Of a stretch of DNA of 61,132 nucleotides, positions 16,208-25,592 are shown in pieces. Below the pieces are notes generated by a model, which did no database searches, was not told the origin of the DNA, and saw only the letters and a program-made list of their open reading frames with translations. Positions within the stretch are counted from its first letter, which is position 1. The number at the start of each line of letters is the position of its first letter. Origin of the DNA: Rhodopseudomonas palustris (GTDB lineage Bacteria > Pseudomonadota > Alphaproteobacteria > Rhizobiales > Xanthobacteraceae); the NCBI GenBank assembly GCA_016215605.1, contig JACRJB010000027.1, positions 1 to 61,132 of the forward strand. Direction: 5' to 3'. The translations under genes were made by a program, and so were the position numbers.

Positions 16208-16795
16208 ATGACCGAGGTGTCGGAAGACCTTTCCAAGAGCGGACTGCGGACCGCGGCGCTGGCCCGGCGTCTGGCCTTGTCGGACGAGGCCCGCGCCGCA
16301 GCTGCCGCGACGATCGCCGGCCGAGCGCTGCCGTTTGCCGTGCCGGAGGGCGCGATCGTTGCCGGCTATGTGCCGTTTCGCGGAGAAATCGATCCGTTTC
16401 CCCTGATGCGCGTGCTGTCGGCGCGCGGTGCCCTATTGGCGCTGCCGGTGGTGACAGGGCAGGGCCGGCCGCTCGCATTCCGCAGCTGGTCCGAGGGCGA
16501 GGCCCTGCAGCGCAGCGTGCTCGGCATTCTGGAGCCGCCGTCCGGCGCGCCGGAGGTGGTCCCGGACATCGTGCTGGCGCCGCTCGCCGCGTTCGATGCG
16601 CTCGGTCACCGCATCGGCTACGGCGCCGGGCACTACGATCGCACGCTCGAAGCGCTGCGCGGCGCCAAGCCCGTGATCGCGGCCGGCCTGGCTTTTGCCG
16701 TGCAGCAAATCGCGGCGGTGCCCGCCGCGGCCCACGACGTGGCGCTGGATTATGTGATAACGGAGCGTGAGACGCTCAATTTCCGGAGTCGATAG
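16208..16795 (+). CDS. ygfA: 5-formyltetrahydrofolate cyclo-ligase
   Basis: 195 residues. Converts 5-formyl-THF to 5,10-methenyl-THF using ATP in one-carbon metabolism. The family signature GYGAGHYDRTL (about 138-148) binds ATP-Mg, and GYVPFRGEIDPFPL and PDIVLAPLAAFDALGHRIG are typical. The ATG is just past the 6S RNA, with which it is commonly co-transcribed. Two bases separate it from the next gene. Confidence 0.92.
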   Translation: MTEVSEDLSKSGLRTAALARRLALSDEARAAAAATIAGRALPFAVPEGAIVAGYVPFRGEIDPFPLMRVLSARGALLALPVVTGQGRPLAFRSWSEGEALQRSVLGILEPPSGAPEVVPDIVLAPLAAFDALGHRIGYGAGHYDRTLEALRGAKPVIAAGLAFAVQQIAAVPAAAHDVALDYVITERETLNFRSR

Positions 16796-16797
16796 GT

Positions 16798-17625
16798 TTG
16801 CGCATTTTGTTCATCGGCGATGTGGTCGGCAAATCCGGCCGCACCGCGATCGCCGAGCATCTGCCCGCGGCGATCCGCGACTGGCAGCTCGATTGCACCA
16901 TCATCAACGGCGAGAACGCCGCCGGCGGCTTCGGCATCACCGAGGCGATCTACAATGATTTCATCGACGCCGGCGCCGACGCGGTGACGCTCGGCAACCA
17001 CGCCTGGAATCAGAAGGAGGCGCTGGTGTTCATCGAGCGCGCGCCGCGCCTGATCCGCCCGGCGAACTTCCCGCGCCACACCCCGGGCCGCGGCGCCACC
17101 CTGGTCGAGACCCGCAAGGGCGCGCGCGTGCTGGTGATCAACGCGATGGGCCGCGTGTTCATGGAGCCGCTCAACGATCCGTTCGCCGCGGTGGCGCGCG
17201 AACTCGACGCCTGCCCGCTGCGCGAAGCCGCCGACGCCATCGTGCTGGATTTCCACGGCGAGGCGTCGAGCGAGAAGCAGGGCATGGGTTACTTCTGTGA
17301 CGGCAAGGTCAGCCTTGTGGTCGGCACCCACACCCACGTGCCGACCGCCGATCACCAGATCCTGCCCGGCGGCACCGCCTACATGACCGATGCCGGCATG
17401 ACCGGCGACTATGATTCGGTGATCGGGATGCAGAAGGACGAGCCGCTGCAACGCTTCACCACCGGCATCGCCTCGGGCCGGTTCGAACCCGCCAACGGCG
17501 TCGCGACCATGAGCGGCGTCGCGGTCGAGACCGACGACTCGACCGGCCTCGCGATCCGAATCGCCCCGGTGCGGATCGGCGGAAGGCTGGAGCGCGCGGT
17601 GCCGGCGTTTTGGGTGGCCAACTAA
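16798..17625 (+). CDS. YmdB-like metallophosphoesterase (TIGR00282 family)
   Basis: 275 residues. Binuclear metal site residues are visible in order: RILFIGDVVGKSGR (Asp-8), IINGENAAGGFG, TLGNHAWNQKEA, DFHGEASSEKQ and VVGTHTHVPTAD. These enzymes hydrolyse 2',3'-cyclic nucleotides or related phosphoesters; YmdB of Bacillus is the best known. The TTG at 16798, two bases after the cyclo-ligase stop, is the only start matching the conserved N-terminus, so coupling with ygfA is likely. Confidence 0.9.
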   Translation: MRILFIGDVVGKSGRTAIAEHLPAAIRDWQLDCTIINGENAAGGFGITEAIYNDFIDAGADAVTLGNHAWNQKEALVFIERAPRLIRPANFPRHTPGRGATLVETRKGARVLVINAMGRVFMEPLNDPFAAVARELDACPLREAADAIVLDFHGEASSEKQGMGYFCDGKVSLVVGTHTHVPTADHQILPGGTAYMTDAGMTGDYDSVIGMQKDEPLQRFTTGIASGRFEPANGVATMSGVAVETDDSTGLAIRIAPVRIGGRLERAVPAFWVAN

Positions 17626-17627
17626 CA

Positions 17628-17855
17628 CCCCGTCATTCCGGGGCGCGCGCAGCGCGAACCCGGAATCTATAACCCCTGGACTCTCGTTCTGATCTGAACT
17701 TCTTTCATGCCCGACAGCGATAGCTGCGGCGTATGGATTCCGGGTTCGCGAGCTACGCTCGCGCCCCGGAATGACGAGCTGACAGACCTCGCCCAGCGCA
17801 CGGCCTGCTCCCTCGCCCCGCTCTTGCGGGGAGAGGGATGGGGTGAGGGGCGACG
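17628..17855. repeat. Two palindromic repeats between ymdB-like and ppk2 genes
   Basis: CCCCGTCATTCCGGGGCGCG at 17628 and CGCGCCCCGGAATGACG ending at 17775 are inverted copies separated by about 100 bp. A second element of the CCCTC...GAGGG type follows at about 17810-17850. They fill most of the 308-bp gap; both flanking genes end here, so the repeats may also terminate transcription. Confidence 0.7.
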
Positions 17856-17933
17856 CGGGCACTGAGTCTCGGCTGCGCGGAGACGCCCCCTCATTTGGCG
17901 ATGCGAGCCGACTGAGATTCGAAGTCCAAATGC

Positions 17934-18959
17934 TCAGTACCGCTCCGGCACGTACATCTCGGGCGGAATCGGGGTGCGGTGATAGTCGGGGTGGTGGATG
18001 CGCGGGGGCAGGACGACGCGCTCGCTCGGGACCTCCTCGTACGGCACCTGCTCCAGAAGATGCGCGATGCAGTTCAGCCGCGCCTTCTTCTTGTCGACCG
18101 CCTGCACCACATGCCACGGCGCCTCGGCGATGTGGGTGCGTTCCAGCATCTCTTCCTTCGCCTTGGTGTAGTTCTCCCAGCGCGCGCGGGACTGCACGTC
18201 CATCGGGCTCAGCTTCCACTGCTTGAGCGGATCGTTGATCCGCATCATGAAGCGGAGCTGCTGCTCGTCGTCGGTGATCGAGAACCAGTATTTGATCAGC
18301 ACGATGCCGGAGCGCACCAGCATGCGTTCGAATTCCGGCACCGAGCGGAAGAACTCCTCGACCTCGGCTTCGGTGCAGAACCCCATCACCCGCTCGACGC
18401 CGGCGCGGTTGTACCAGGAGCGATCGAACAGCACCATTTCGCCGGCGGCCGGCAGATGCGACACGTAGCGCTGGAAGTACCATTGCGAGCGTTCGCGCAC
18501 GCTCGGCGCTGGCAGCGCGGCGACGCGGCAGATCCGCGGATTGAGCCGTTGGGTGATGCGCTTGATCACACCGCCCTTGCCGGCAGAATCGCGGCCCTCG
18601 AAGATCACCACGACTTTCAGGCCCTGATGCTGCACCCAGCTCTGCAGCTTCACCAGCTCGCCCTGCAGCCGGAACAGCTCCTTGAAGTAGATCCGGCGGT
18701 CGACGGTGTCGGCCGGCGAGTGGCCGGCGAATTCGTTGGTCAGCGCGTCGATGCGGTCGTCGTCGATCTCGAGTTCCAGCTCTTCGTCGAACCCGTCCAG
18801 CATCTCGGCCTCGATCCGCTGCCGCATCGTCAGCTGCTGGGCCAGCTCGGCGGACGTCTTGGCCGGCTTCGCGGCTTCCTTCGCGGTCTTCTTGACGATC
18901 TTCGTAACGGTTGTCTTGGGAGACATCTTGGCAATCTTCGGCGCAGGCTTGCGGGGCAT
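17934..18959 (-). CDS. ppk2: Polyphosphate kinase 2
   Basis: 341 residues. Transfers phosphate between polyphosphate and nucleoside diphosphates or triphosphates. Walker A is GRDSAGKGG (about 123-131), Walker B is FDRSWYNRAGVERVMGF, and the lid segment follows. The N-terminal 40 residues are a Lys/Ala/Thr-rich extension not needed for catalysis (MPRKPAPKIAKMSPKTTVTK); a Met at position 12 is an alternative start. The core length and SWYNRAG motif match single-domain PPK2. Confidence 0.92.
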   Translation of the reverse strand: MPRKPAPKIAKMSPKTTVTKIVKKTAKEAAKPAKTSAELAQQLTMRQRIEAEMLDGFDEELELEIDDDRIDALTNEFAGHSPADTVDRRIYFKELFRLQGELVKLQSWVQHQGLKVVVIFEGRDSAGKGGVIKRITQRLNPRICRVAALPAPSVRERSQWYFQRYVSHLPAAGEMVLFDRSWYNRAGVERVMGFCTEAEVEEFFRSVPEFERMLVRSGIVLIKYWFSITDDEQQLRFMMRINDPLKQWKLSPMDVQSRARWENYTKAKEEMLERTHIAEAPWHVVQAVDKKKARLNCIAHLLEQVPYEEVPSERVVLPPRIHHPDYHRTPIPPEMYVPERY

Positions 18960-19100
18960 CGGGTTCTCCGGACAGGGGCGCCGGAAAATGCCGCTACGTG
19001 TTTGTCACGCGTATGACGGTGGCCGAGGTGCGGTGATTTGGCACGTGTGCGTCGTCACCGCGCGTGGCGTGCATCGCGCTCACCCCGAACCGCAGCGCGC

Positions 19101-19370
19101 TCCCTCTCCCGCGTGCGGGAGAGGGCTGGGGTGAGGGCGACGCAATCGCAGTGCCGGGGGGAGGTCAACGCGAGCGCAGTGCCTGGGGACCCCCACCCCC
19201 GACCCCTCCCCGCAAGGGGGAGGGGAGTAGAGCACAGCGCGCTCCCTCTCCCGCTTGCGGGAGAGGGTTGGGGTGAGGGGGCCCCAAGCAGTGAGTCAGC
19301 GACTCGCGGAGAGGAGGGCCCTCACCCGGATCGCTGCGCGATCCGACCTCCCCCGCAAGCGGGGGAGGTT
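19101..19370. repeat. Cluster of GC-rich palindromic repeats
   Basis: The 435-bp gap between ppk2 and the decarboxylase gene holds four elements: two CCCTCTCCCGC...GCGGGAGAGGG hairpins followed by TGGGGTGAGGG (19101-19139, 19242-19282), one ACCCCTCCCCGCAAGGGGGAGGGG element (19187-19228) and one CCGGATCGCTGCGCGATCC / CTCCCCCGCAAGCGGGGGAG element (19319-19370). No gene is seen. The same families recur across the window. Confidence 0.8.
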
Positions 19371-19394
19371 GCGTTGTGCGTGCGGCGCGGGTGA

Positions 19395-20858
19395 TCAGCC
19401 CGCCCGGGCGTTGCCGAATTTCAGCACGGCGTCGACCATCCGATCCACATCCGCGAAGGTCGTGCGATGGTTGACGATGGCGGCGCGGATCGCGAGGCGG
19501 CCGTCGATCGTGGTCGAGGACGGCGCGGCGATCCCGGACTCGTGGATGTCGGCGACGATCTCGGCGTTGAGCGCGTCGGCGTCGGTTCCGTCCGGTGCAC
19601 GATAGCGGAAGCAGACGATGTTCAGCGTCACCGGCGCCAGCATTTCGAGTTGCGGCTCGCGCTGCACGCGTGCTTCGAGATGCCGCGCCACCGCGCACGT
19701 GTGGGCGATCATCGCGCCCAGCCGATCGGCGCCGTAGGTCTTCAGCGTGAACCAGGTCTTCAGCGCCCGGAATCCGCGCGACAGATCCGGGCCGAAATCG
19801 CATGGCCAGGGCGAGCCGCCGGCGAGGCCGCGGGTCTCGCGGCGCAGATAGGCCGCGGGCGCCGCGAAGGTCGCGCGGTGCTGCTCGCCGTCACGCACCA
19901 TCAGGAAGCCGGCGTCGTAGTTCACCTGGCCCCATTTATGGAAATCCAGCGCCACCGTATCCGCTTCGCTCAGTCCGGCGAGCTTCGGCGCGATCTCCGG
20001 CGACAGCATGCCGAGCGAGCCGTAGGCGCCGTCGACGTGGAACCACAGCCCTTCGTCGCGGCACAGCGCAGCGAGCGCGGCGAGATCGTCGATCGCGCCG
20101 GTGTCGACGGTGCCGGCCGAGCCGGTGACCAGGAACGGCTTGAATCCCGCGGCGCGGTCCTCGGCGATGCGCCGGCGCAGCGCCGCGATGTCGATGCGGT
20201 GCGCGGCGTCGAACGGAATCCGCCGCAGCGCGCCGCGTCCGAGCCCGGCGAGATCGGCGGCCTGCACCACGCAGCCGTGTGCCGCCGCCGAGGCGTAGGC
20301 GGTCAGCGGCTCGCCGGCGAGCCCGCCCTCGCGGACCTGCGGGCCGAGCGCGGCGGTGCGGGCGACCAGCAGCGCCATGAAATTCGCCATCGACGAGCCG
20401 GTGACGAACACGCCGCTCGCGGTTTGCGGAAAGCCGAACAATTCGCGCACCCAGCGCACGATCTGGCGCTCGACCTCGATGCCGATGTGATCGCGGCCGC
20501 CGCAATTGGCGTTCAGCCCCGCCGCCAGCATCTCGGCCAGCATGCCGACCGCGGTGCCGCCGCCATGCACCCAGCCCATGAAACCCGGATGCACATTGCC
20601 GGTCGCATAGGGCGCGATGTCGTCGGTGAACGTCCGGTACGCCTCGCCGAGTGGTGTCTCGCCGCGCGGTAGCGTCTCGCTGAAGCGCGCGCGGATCTCG
20701 GGCGGAATCGGTTGCCACACCGGGCGGTCGCGCACCTCGGCGATATGATCGATCATGTCGTCGAGCATGCGATGCGCGTCGGCGCGCAGCGCGTCCCAGT
20801 CGTCGGGATCGAGGCTCGACGCGCCGGCATGCCCGCCGGCGCGCTCCGTCTTCGTCAC
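19395..20858 (-). CDS. Group II PLP-dependent amino acid decarboxylase
   Basis: 487 residues, the length of aromatic-amino-acid/glutamate-decarboxylase-type enzymes (PF00282). The cofactor site is clear: HPGFMGWVHGGGTAVGM, TGSSMANFMALLVAR (phosphate binding), H194 stacking on the ring, HVDGAYGS with D276, and the Schiff-base lysine K308 in DFHKWGQVNYD. The reaction is decarboxylation of an amino acid or amino-acid-like substrate to an amine, although some members instead release aldehydes. The GTG start overlaps the stop of the ATP-grasp gene by four bases, so it is the third gene of a coupled operon. The substrate cannot be read from the sequence. Confidence 0.88.
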   Translation of the reverse strand: MTKTERAGGHAGASSLDPDDWDALRADAHRMLDDMIDHIAEVRDRPVWQPIPPEIRARFSETLPRGETPLGEAYRTFTDDIAPYATGNVHPGFMGWVHGGGTAVGMLAEMLAAGLNANCGGRDHIGIEVERQIVRWVRELFGFPQTASGVFVTGSSMANFMALLVARTAALGPQVREGGLAGEPLTAYASAAAHGCVVQAADLAGLGRGALRRIPFDAAHRIDIAALRRRIAEDRAAGFKPFLVTGSAGTVDTGAIDDLAALAALCRDEGLWFHVDGAYGSLGMLSPEIAPKLAGLSEADTVALDFHKWGQVNYDAGFLMVRDGEQHRATFAAPAAYLRRETRGLAGGSPWPCDFGPDLSRGFRALKTWFTLKTYGADRLGAMIAHTCAVARHLEARVQREPQLEMLAPVTLNIVCFRYRAPDGTDADALNAEIVADIHESGIAAPSSTTIDGRLAIRAAIVNHRTTFADVDRMVDAVLKFGNARAG

Positions 20859-22102
20859 GCGACGCCCTGCATTCGCGACGCCGCGCGGCGCTCCAGCATC
20901 GCGGCGAACGCATCGAAGATCTTGACCATCTGCGGCGGCTTGTAGGGATACAGCTCCGGGCTGTCCATGTTGTGGACCACCGCGGTGTTGTCGATCTCGA
21001 ACACCAGCAGATCGCCGGCCGGCGTCTGCGCGCAGTCGATGGTGAAGTAGTCGAGGCCGATCCGCTCGATCATGCCGTCCAGCGCGGTGCGATGCCGCCG
21101 CGCGAAGCCGAAGTCGAAGGTGTGGAAGAACGCCGCCTCTTCGAGCCGCTTGCTGGCGCTCTGCGCCATCCCGGCGTTGAGGTACCAGATGTCCCAGCGG
21201 TCGGCGATCGCCATGTGGCACGCATACGGCTTGCCGTCGATCACGACGATCCGGTATTTGCGAAACAGCCCGTCGTCGCTGGCGTAGTCGACATAGCGCG
21301 CGATGAAGAATTCCGCCTCCTGCCGCTCGGCCAGATAGGCGGCGAGCGCGGCGTCGTTCTCGATCCGCGCCAGGCCGAAGCCGGCATGCGAACCGCGCGG
21401 CCGTGCGATGATCGGGTAGACGGCGCCCTGGGCGACCTCGGCGAGCGCCGCAGGGCCCGCCGCCACCGCGGCGAGCGCATCGCGGGCGACCGGAATGGTG
21501 GCGGGAATATCGAGCCCGTCGACGTCGCCGATCAGCCGGTACAGCTTGTCGCGGTCGAGATGGCCGATCAGCGCCGGCGGGTTGAGCAGCGGCGCCGGCC
21601 AACTCGCCGCATGCGCCGCGATCTTGGCGAGCGCGCCGCGACATTCCTCGGAGTCGGACGCGATCACGATGGCGAGGTCGTGCGCCGGCAACGGATCGGG
21701 CAGCGGCACGCCGTCGACGACATACAGCGTCACGAGTTCGATCCCGGAGCTCTCCAGCAGAAATTCGATCGGCGTGTTGCCGCCCATGTCGATGTCTGCG
21801 GCGAGCGCCAGCACGCGCATCCGCGGCTGCGCGCTGGCGCAGGGCGAGCGGAACAATTGATGCTGCGCCAGCGTCTCGGTCTGCACCGAGAGGCCGGCCT
21901 GCTTGTGGCCGAACAATTGCGTGATCAGGGCGAGGTCGAGCTGTTCGCCAGCGGTGGCGGTGCCGGCGTCGACGTTGCTCATCAGCTCCTGCCACAGCGG
22001 AAACAGGTTCTCGCCGTCGAACGCCCGTTTGGTCAGGCGCGCGAAGCCGATCCGGTCGGCGATCGGTTGCGGGGCGGGTGGCTGGTGCGTCTCAGTCGGC
22101 AT
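20855..22102 (-). CDS. ATP-grasp ligase, RimK/glutathione-synthetase-like, unknown substrate
   Basis: 415 residues. An N-terminal helical region (1-93) precedes a pre-ATP-grasp Rossmann-like domain (MRVLALAADIDMGGNTPIEFLLE, about 95-170) and an ATP-grasp fold (about 180-400). Likely nucleotide and Mg contacts are RPRGSHAGFGLARIEN (234-249), EFFIARYVDY, and D356, E369 and N372 in FTIDC and LVFEIDN. Enzymes of this fold join a carboxylate, through an acyl-phosphate, to an amine or thiol. Its gene overlaps the upstream PLP enzyme gene by 11 bases and the downstream decarboxylase by four. The sequence is not one of the standard glutathione, RimK or D-Ala ligases. Confidence 0.8.
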   Translation of the reverse strand: MPTETHQPPAPQPIADRIGFARLTKRAFDGENLFPLWQELMSNVDAGTATAGEQLDLALITQLFGHKQAGLSVQTETLAQHQLFRSPCASAQPRMRVLALAADIDMGGNTPIEFLLESSGIELVTLYVVDGVPLPDPLPAHDLAIVIASDSEECRGALAKIAAHAASWPAPLLNPPALIGHLDRDKLYRLIGDVDGLDIPATIPVARDALAAVAAGPAALAEVAQGAVYPIIARPRGSHAGFGLARIENDAALAAYLAERQEAEFFIARYVDYASDDGLFRKYRIVVIDGKPYACHMAIADRWDIWYLNAGMAQSASKRLEEAAFFHTFDFGFARRHRTALDGMIERIGLDYFTIDCAQTPAGDLLVFEIDNTAVVHNMDSPELYPYKPPQMVKIFDAFAAMLERRAASRMQGVA

Positions 22103-23690
22103 GTTGGTCCTTGGCGAGTGCGGTAGCGTCGGGCTGCGGCAGCAGCGCGTGGATTCGAGCGATCACGATCGCGGCGTCGGCGAGAATGTGGTCGAGCGCG
22201 CCGTGGGCGAGATCGGGATGCGTCGCCCAGGCGTCGACGACGTGGCGGGCGCTGATGCAGATCCGCAGCGCGGCGGCGGCATCGTCGCCAGCGCCGCCCC
22301 AGCCGACCGGCTGTCCGATCAGGCACGGCGCGCCCTGCGTGTCGTCGCGCAGCGCAATGGAGATCGCGCGGCATTGCGCCAGCGACAGCGGCGCGCCACA
22401 GGGTTCGGCCGTGAAGGCGAAGATCGAGGGAGAGGCGAATTCGTCGCCGCGCTCCGGATGCGGCTGCGGCGGCAGCAGCGTCAACGCCGGCGACGCGCTG
22501 ATCAGCCTGGCGATGCCGTCGCCGAGCGTGCGCAGCGCGGCGCGGCGGAAGGCCTCGGGCACGGCGGCGTAGGCGCGGATTTCCTCCAGCGCCGCTTCCC
22601 AGCGCAGCCATTGGCCGAAATTCGGCGCCGCCGAGAATTGCGCGCGCAAGCCGCGCCAGCGCATCGGCCAGTCGCTGCGGCCGGCATAGTCGGCGAGGCC
22701 CGGCGCGAGTTGCTTCAGCGCGCCGATCGCATGGCTCAGCCGCGGTGGCACCAGCAGCGCGCCGCTGAACGGCGGGCCGGCGTAGAATTTCGAGCCCGTC
22801 AGCAGCACCAGATCGCCGCGGGCGAGGCAGCGCGCAATCCGGCTGCGGCCGAGCCGCATCTGGCAGGCGTCGACCACGATCTGCACCCGGCCGGGCCAGC
22901 GCGCCGCGATCTCGTCGGCGCAGCGGTCGCTCGGCGCCTGCAGGCCGAGCTTGGAGCAGTCCATCACTTCGAGCATCACCCGCGCGCCCTGGGCGATCAG
23001 CGACTCCACCGTCTCCAGCACCTCGGCGTCGATCGCCGAGGGCGCGCGCAGCCGGCCGTCGGCCTCGCGCAGCCGCAGCGCGATGCTGCGCACCGGGCCG
23101 AGCCCGCTCACCGGCGCGCCTTTGGCCACCTTGCAGTCGTTGGTGCTGCGGTCGCTGAAATGTTGGCCGCGCGCGGTGTGCGCGGTGCCGGTGCCGGTCT
23201 GGTCGGCGGCGACGATCAGCGTCACCACCTCGCCGCCGAGCAGCGCGCGGCTCAGCGCCAGCGCCTGCAATTGCGCGTCGGTGCCGGACGCCGAGAACAC
23301 CAACTCGGCGCCGGAACGCTCGAGGCCGAGCAGGGCTTTCAGTTCGTCGCGCATCGCCTCGACCCGGGCGTCGAAGCACTCGATCAATCCGTGCAGCATC
23401 GCCGACGACATCAGCGCGGTGCGGGCGCGCTCGGCCGCCTCGTAGCCGCGCTCGGAGATCGTGGTCGCGGTGCAGGACGAGAAGCTCGGAATCTCGGGGG
23501 TGGGGACCGGGCTGCAGCCATAGGCGTTGCGGCCGGTGGCCCGATCGATGTCGAGCCGCGCATCGCCGCCGCAGGTCAGCAGCTGTTCGAGCGGGGCGAA
23601 CAATTCGCGCAGCGGCGAGGGGGTGCGAAGCCCGGTTTCGGTCTGGGCCCGGCGGTCGACGGCTGTGCGCAAGCTCCCGGCGTTCGACAT
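22092..23690 (-). CDS. Class-V-aminotransferase-like PLP enzyme, unknown reaction
   Basis: 532 residues, longer than most cysteine desulfurases (about 400). The fold-type I signature is there: SGTDA (135-139) for the cofactor phosphate, VVDACQMRLG with D274 and Q277 as in the VDAAQ of IscS/SufS, and the Schiff-base lysine K301 in LLTGSKFYAGPPFSGALLV, parallel to GHKxYGPKG of desulfurases. Thirteen or more cysteines are scattered, but I see no SufS/IscS catalytic loop. It may be a lyase, transaminase or desulfurase acting on the precursor later handled by the ATP-grasp ligase and the decarboxylase. It is the first gene of the operon; its promoter lies between 23690 and the terminator at 23846. 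Confidence 0.75.
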   Translation of the reverse strand: MSNAGSLRTAVDRRAQTETGLRTPSPLRELFAPLEQLLTCGGDARLDIDRATGRNAYGCSPVPTPEIPSFSSCTATTISERGYEAAERARTALMSSAMLHGLIECFDARVEAMRDELKALLGLERSGAELVFSASGTDAQLQALALSRALLGGEVVTLIVAADQTGTGTAHTARGQHFSDRSTNDCKVAKGAPVSGLGPVRSIALRLREADGRLRAPSAIDAEVLETVESLIAQGARVMLEVMDCSKLGLQAPSDRCADEIAARWPGRVQIVVDACQMRLGRSRIARCLARGDLVLLTGSKFYAGPPFSGALLVPPRLSHAIGALKQLAPGLADYAGRSDWPMRWRGLRAQFSAAPNFGQWLRWEAALEEIRAYAAVPEAFRRAALRTLGDGIARLISASPALTLLPPQPHPERGDEFASPSIFAFTAEPCGAPLSLAQCRAISIALRDDTQGAPCLIGQPVGWGGAGDDAAAALRICISARHVVDAWATHPDLAHGALDHILADAAIVIARIHALLPQPDATALAKDQHAD

Positions 23691-23764
23691 CGCTCAACCT
23701 CTCGCCCCCGCCCGCGCGAGGCGGTCGTCGGGCGCGCCGCGGCCGGATGCCGGGCGCTAGTCTC

Positions 23765-23787
23765 ACCAAGACGTAAACGAACTTGGT
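23765..23787. promoter_or_regulatory. Candidate operator of the PLP/ATP-grasp operon
   Basis: ACCAAG (23765-23770) and CTTGGT (23782-23787) are inverted arms with an 11-bp AT-richer centre. It lies about 75 bp upstream of the first gene of the operon and downstream of the chemoreceptor terminator. This suggests independent control by a dimeric regulator. Confidence 0.4.
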
Positions 23788-23845
23788 TAATGCCAGCTTA
23801 TCGACGCGCCCCGAAACGCTACGAGGTTGTCGCCGGACGTAACCC

Positions 23846-23877
23846 AAAAAGAGGCCGGCGCCTTGCGGGCGCCGGCC
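23846..23877 (-). terminator. Intrinsic terminator of the chemoreceptor gene
   Basis: Read leftwards, a perfect 10-bp stem GGCCGGCGCC/GGCGCCGGCC (23877-23868 with 23862-23853) with a 5-base loop is followed by TCTTTTT. It ends 24 bases after the chemoreceptor stop and separates it from the three-gene operon downstream. Confidence 0.85.
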
Positions 23878-23900
23878 GGTCGGCGAGTCCGTTGCGCCGG

Positions 23901-25592
23901 TCAGGCGGCGCGGACGGTGTCGAGGAACTTCGACACTTCGAGCTTCAGCCGGCTGCTTTCCTGCGACAGCGATTTCGCCGCGGACAGCACCTGGCTCGAC
24001 GCCGAGCCGGTCTCGGTGGCGCCGCGCTGCACGTCGATGATGTTGACCGACACCTGCTGGGTGCCGATCGCCGCCTGCTGGACGTTGCGCGAAATCTCCT
24101 GCGTCGCCGCGCCCTGTTCCTCGACCGCCGAGGCGATGGTCGAGGAAATCTCCGACATCCGCCCGATGGTGCCGCCGATCTCCTTGATCGCCGTCACCGA
24201 CTGGTCGGTCGCGCTCTGGATGCCGTTGATCTGCAGGGTGATCTCGCCGGTGGCCTTGGCGGTCTGCTCGGCCAGCGCCTTCACTTCGCTCGCCACCACC
24301 GCGAAGCCGCGGCCCGCTTCGCCGGCGCGCGCCGCCTCGATCGTCGCGTTGAGCGCCAGCAGATTGGTCTGGCCGGCGATGGTGCTGATCAGTTCGACCA
24401 CGTCGCCGATCCGCGCCGCCGCCTTGGCGAGTTCCTCGACCCGGCCATTGGTGGCGCGGGCCTGCTCGACCGCCTCGTGCGCGATCCGCGCGGATTCCTG
24501 CACCTGGCGGCTGATCTCGTTGACCGACGAACTCATCTCCTCGGTCGCCGACGCCACCGACTGGACGTTGGTGGAGGCTTCTTCGGACGCCGCGGTCACC
24601 ATGGTGGCGAGATGCTGCGAGCGTTCCGCGGTCGTGGTCAGCGTCGTCGCCGAGGCTTCCAGCTCGTGCGAAGCCGACGACACCGTTTCGACGATCTCGC
24701 CGATCGCGCGTTCGAAATCACCAGCGAGCCGGTTGGTGTCGGCCTTGCGCTGCGCGGCGGCACGGGCTTCGACCTCGGATTGCTCGGCCTCGAGCCGCTG
24801 GCGTTCGATCGCGTTGTGTTTGAACACCTCGACCGCGCCGGCCATGTCGCCGATCTCGTCGCGTCGCCCGATGCCCGGAATCTCGGTGTTGAGCCGGCCG
24901 GCGGCCAATGCCTTCATCGCGGAGGTGATCGCATGGATCGGCCGGGTGATGCCGTTCGCGACCACGACCGACACCACGGCGATGATCAGCAGCACGATCG
25001 CCGCGGCGATCAGCAATCGCTGCGTCGCGCTCCAGGTCTGGGCCTCGAGGTCGTCGATATACACGCCGGTGCCGATCAGCCAGCCCCACGGCGTGAAGCC
25101 GGCGACATGGGTCAGCTTCGGATAGGGCTTGTCGGCACCCGGCTTCGGCCACGCGTAGTCGACGTAGCCGCTGCCGTTGCGGCGGACGATGTCGACCATC
25201 TCGGTGAACAACGGCTTGCCGTTGGGGTCGCGGGTGTTGGTCTGGTCCTGCCCGATCAACTGCGTCGCGATCGGATGCATCAGCATCCTGCTCTGCATGT
25301 CGGTGATGAAGAAGTACTCCTTGCCGCCGTAACGCAGCTTGGAGATCCGCGACAGCGCCCGCTTCTGCGCCTCGTCGGCCTTGAGCTCGCCGCGCTGCGC
25401 GGCGTCGTGCTCGTCCTTGACGATCGCGATCGCGAGATCGGTGAGGTTCCGGAGTTCGATCTGCTTCTGCTGTTTCAGGCCCCAGCCGATTTCCTGCGAG
25501 GCCATGAAGGTCGTTCCCAGCAGCCCGAGGAAACCGAGGCCGATCAGCAGGTAGATCCGGCGGCCGATGGTCATGTGCAGTTTCGATAGCAT
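23901..25592 (-). CDS. Methyl-accepting chemotaxis protein (Cache-HAMP-MA)
   Basis: 563 residues. TM1 at about 12-30, a periplasmic single-Cache domain (about 40-185, with [18 protein letters not shown] and [12 protein letters not shown]), TM2 at about 190-210, HAMP to about 265, then the cytoplasmic methyl-accepting domain with hairpin tip [43 protein letters not shown]. It signals to CheA/CheW; the ligand is probably a small carboxylate, as for other bacterial sCache domains. There is no C-terminal CheR-binding pentapeptide. A strong terminator follows. Confidence 0.93.
   Translation of the reverse strand: MLSKLHMTIGRRIYLLIGLGFLGLLGTTFMASQEIGWGLKQQKQIELRNLTDLAIAIVKDEHDAAQRGELKADEAQKRALSRISKLRYGGKEYFFITDMQSRMLMHPIATQLIGQDQTNTRDPNGKPLFTEMVDIVRRNGSGYVDYAWPKPGADKPYPKLTHVAGFTPWGWLIGTGVYIDDLEAQTWSATQRLLIAAAIVLLIIAVVSVVVANGITRPIHAITSAMKALAAGRLNTEIPGIGRRDEIGDMAGAVEVFKHNAIERQRLEAEQSEVEARAAAQRKADTNRLAGDFERAIGEIVETVSSASHELEASATTLTTTAERSQHLATMVTAASEEASTNVQSVASATEEMSSSVNEISRQVQESARIAHEAVEQARATNGRVEELAKAAARIGDVVELISTIAGQTNLLALNATIEAARAGEAGRGFAVVASEVKALAEQTAKATGEITLQINGIQSATDQSVTAIKEIGGTIGRMSEISSTIASAVEEQGAATQEISRNVQQAAIGTQQVSVNIIDVQRGATETGSASSQVLSAAKSLSQESSRLKLEVSKFLDTVRAA

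Noticed and set aside
21903-25589. 1228-residue plus-strand frame
   Set aside because: Opposes two genes with clear catalytic or signalling motifs; product is low-complexity Arg/Gly/Ala.
23901-25592. Functional link between the Cache chemoreceptor and the PLP/ATP-grasp operon
   Set aside because: A strong terminator separates them and the operon has its own upstream region, so shared direction alone is weak evidence.
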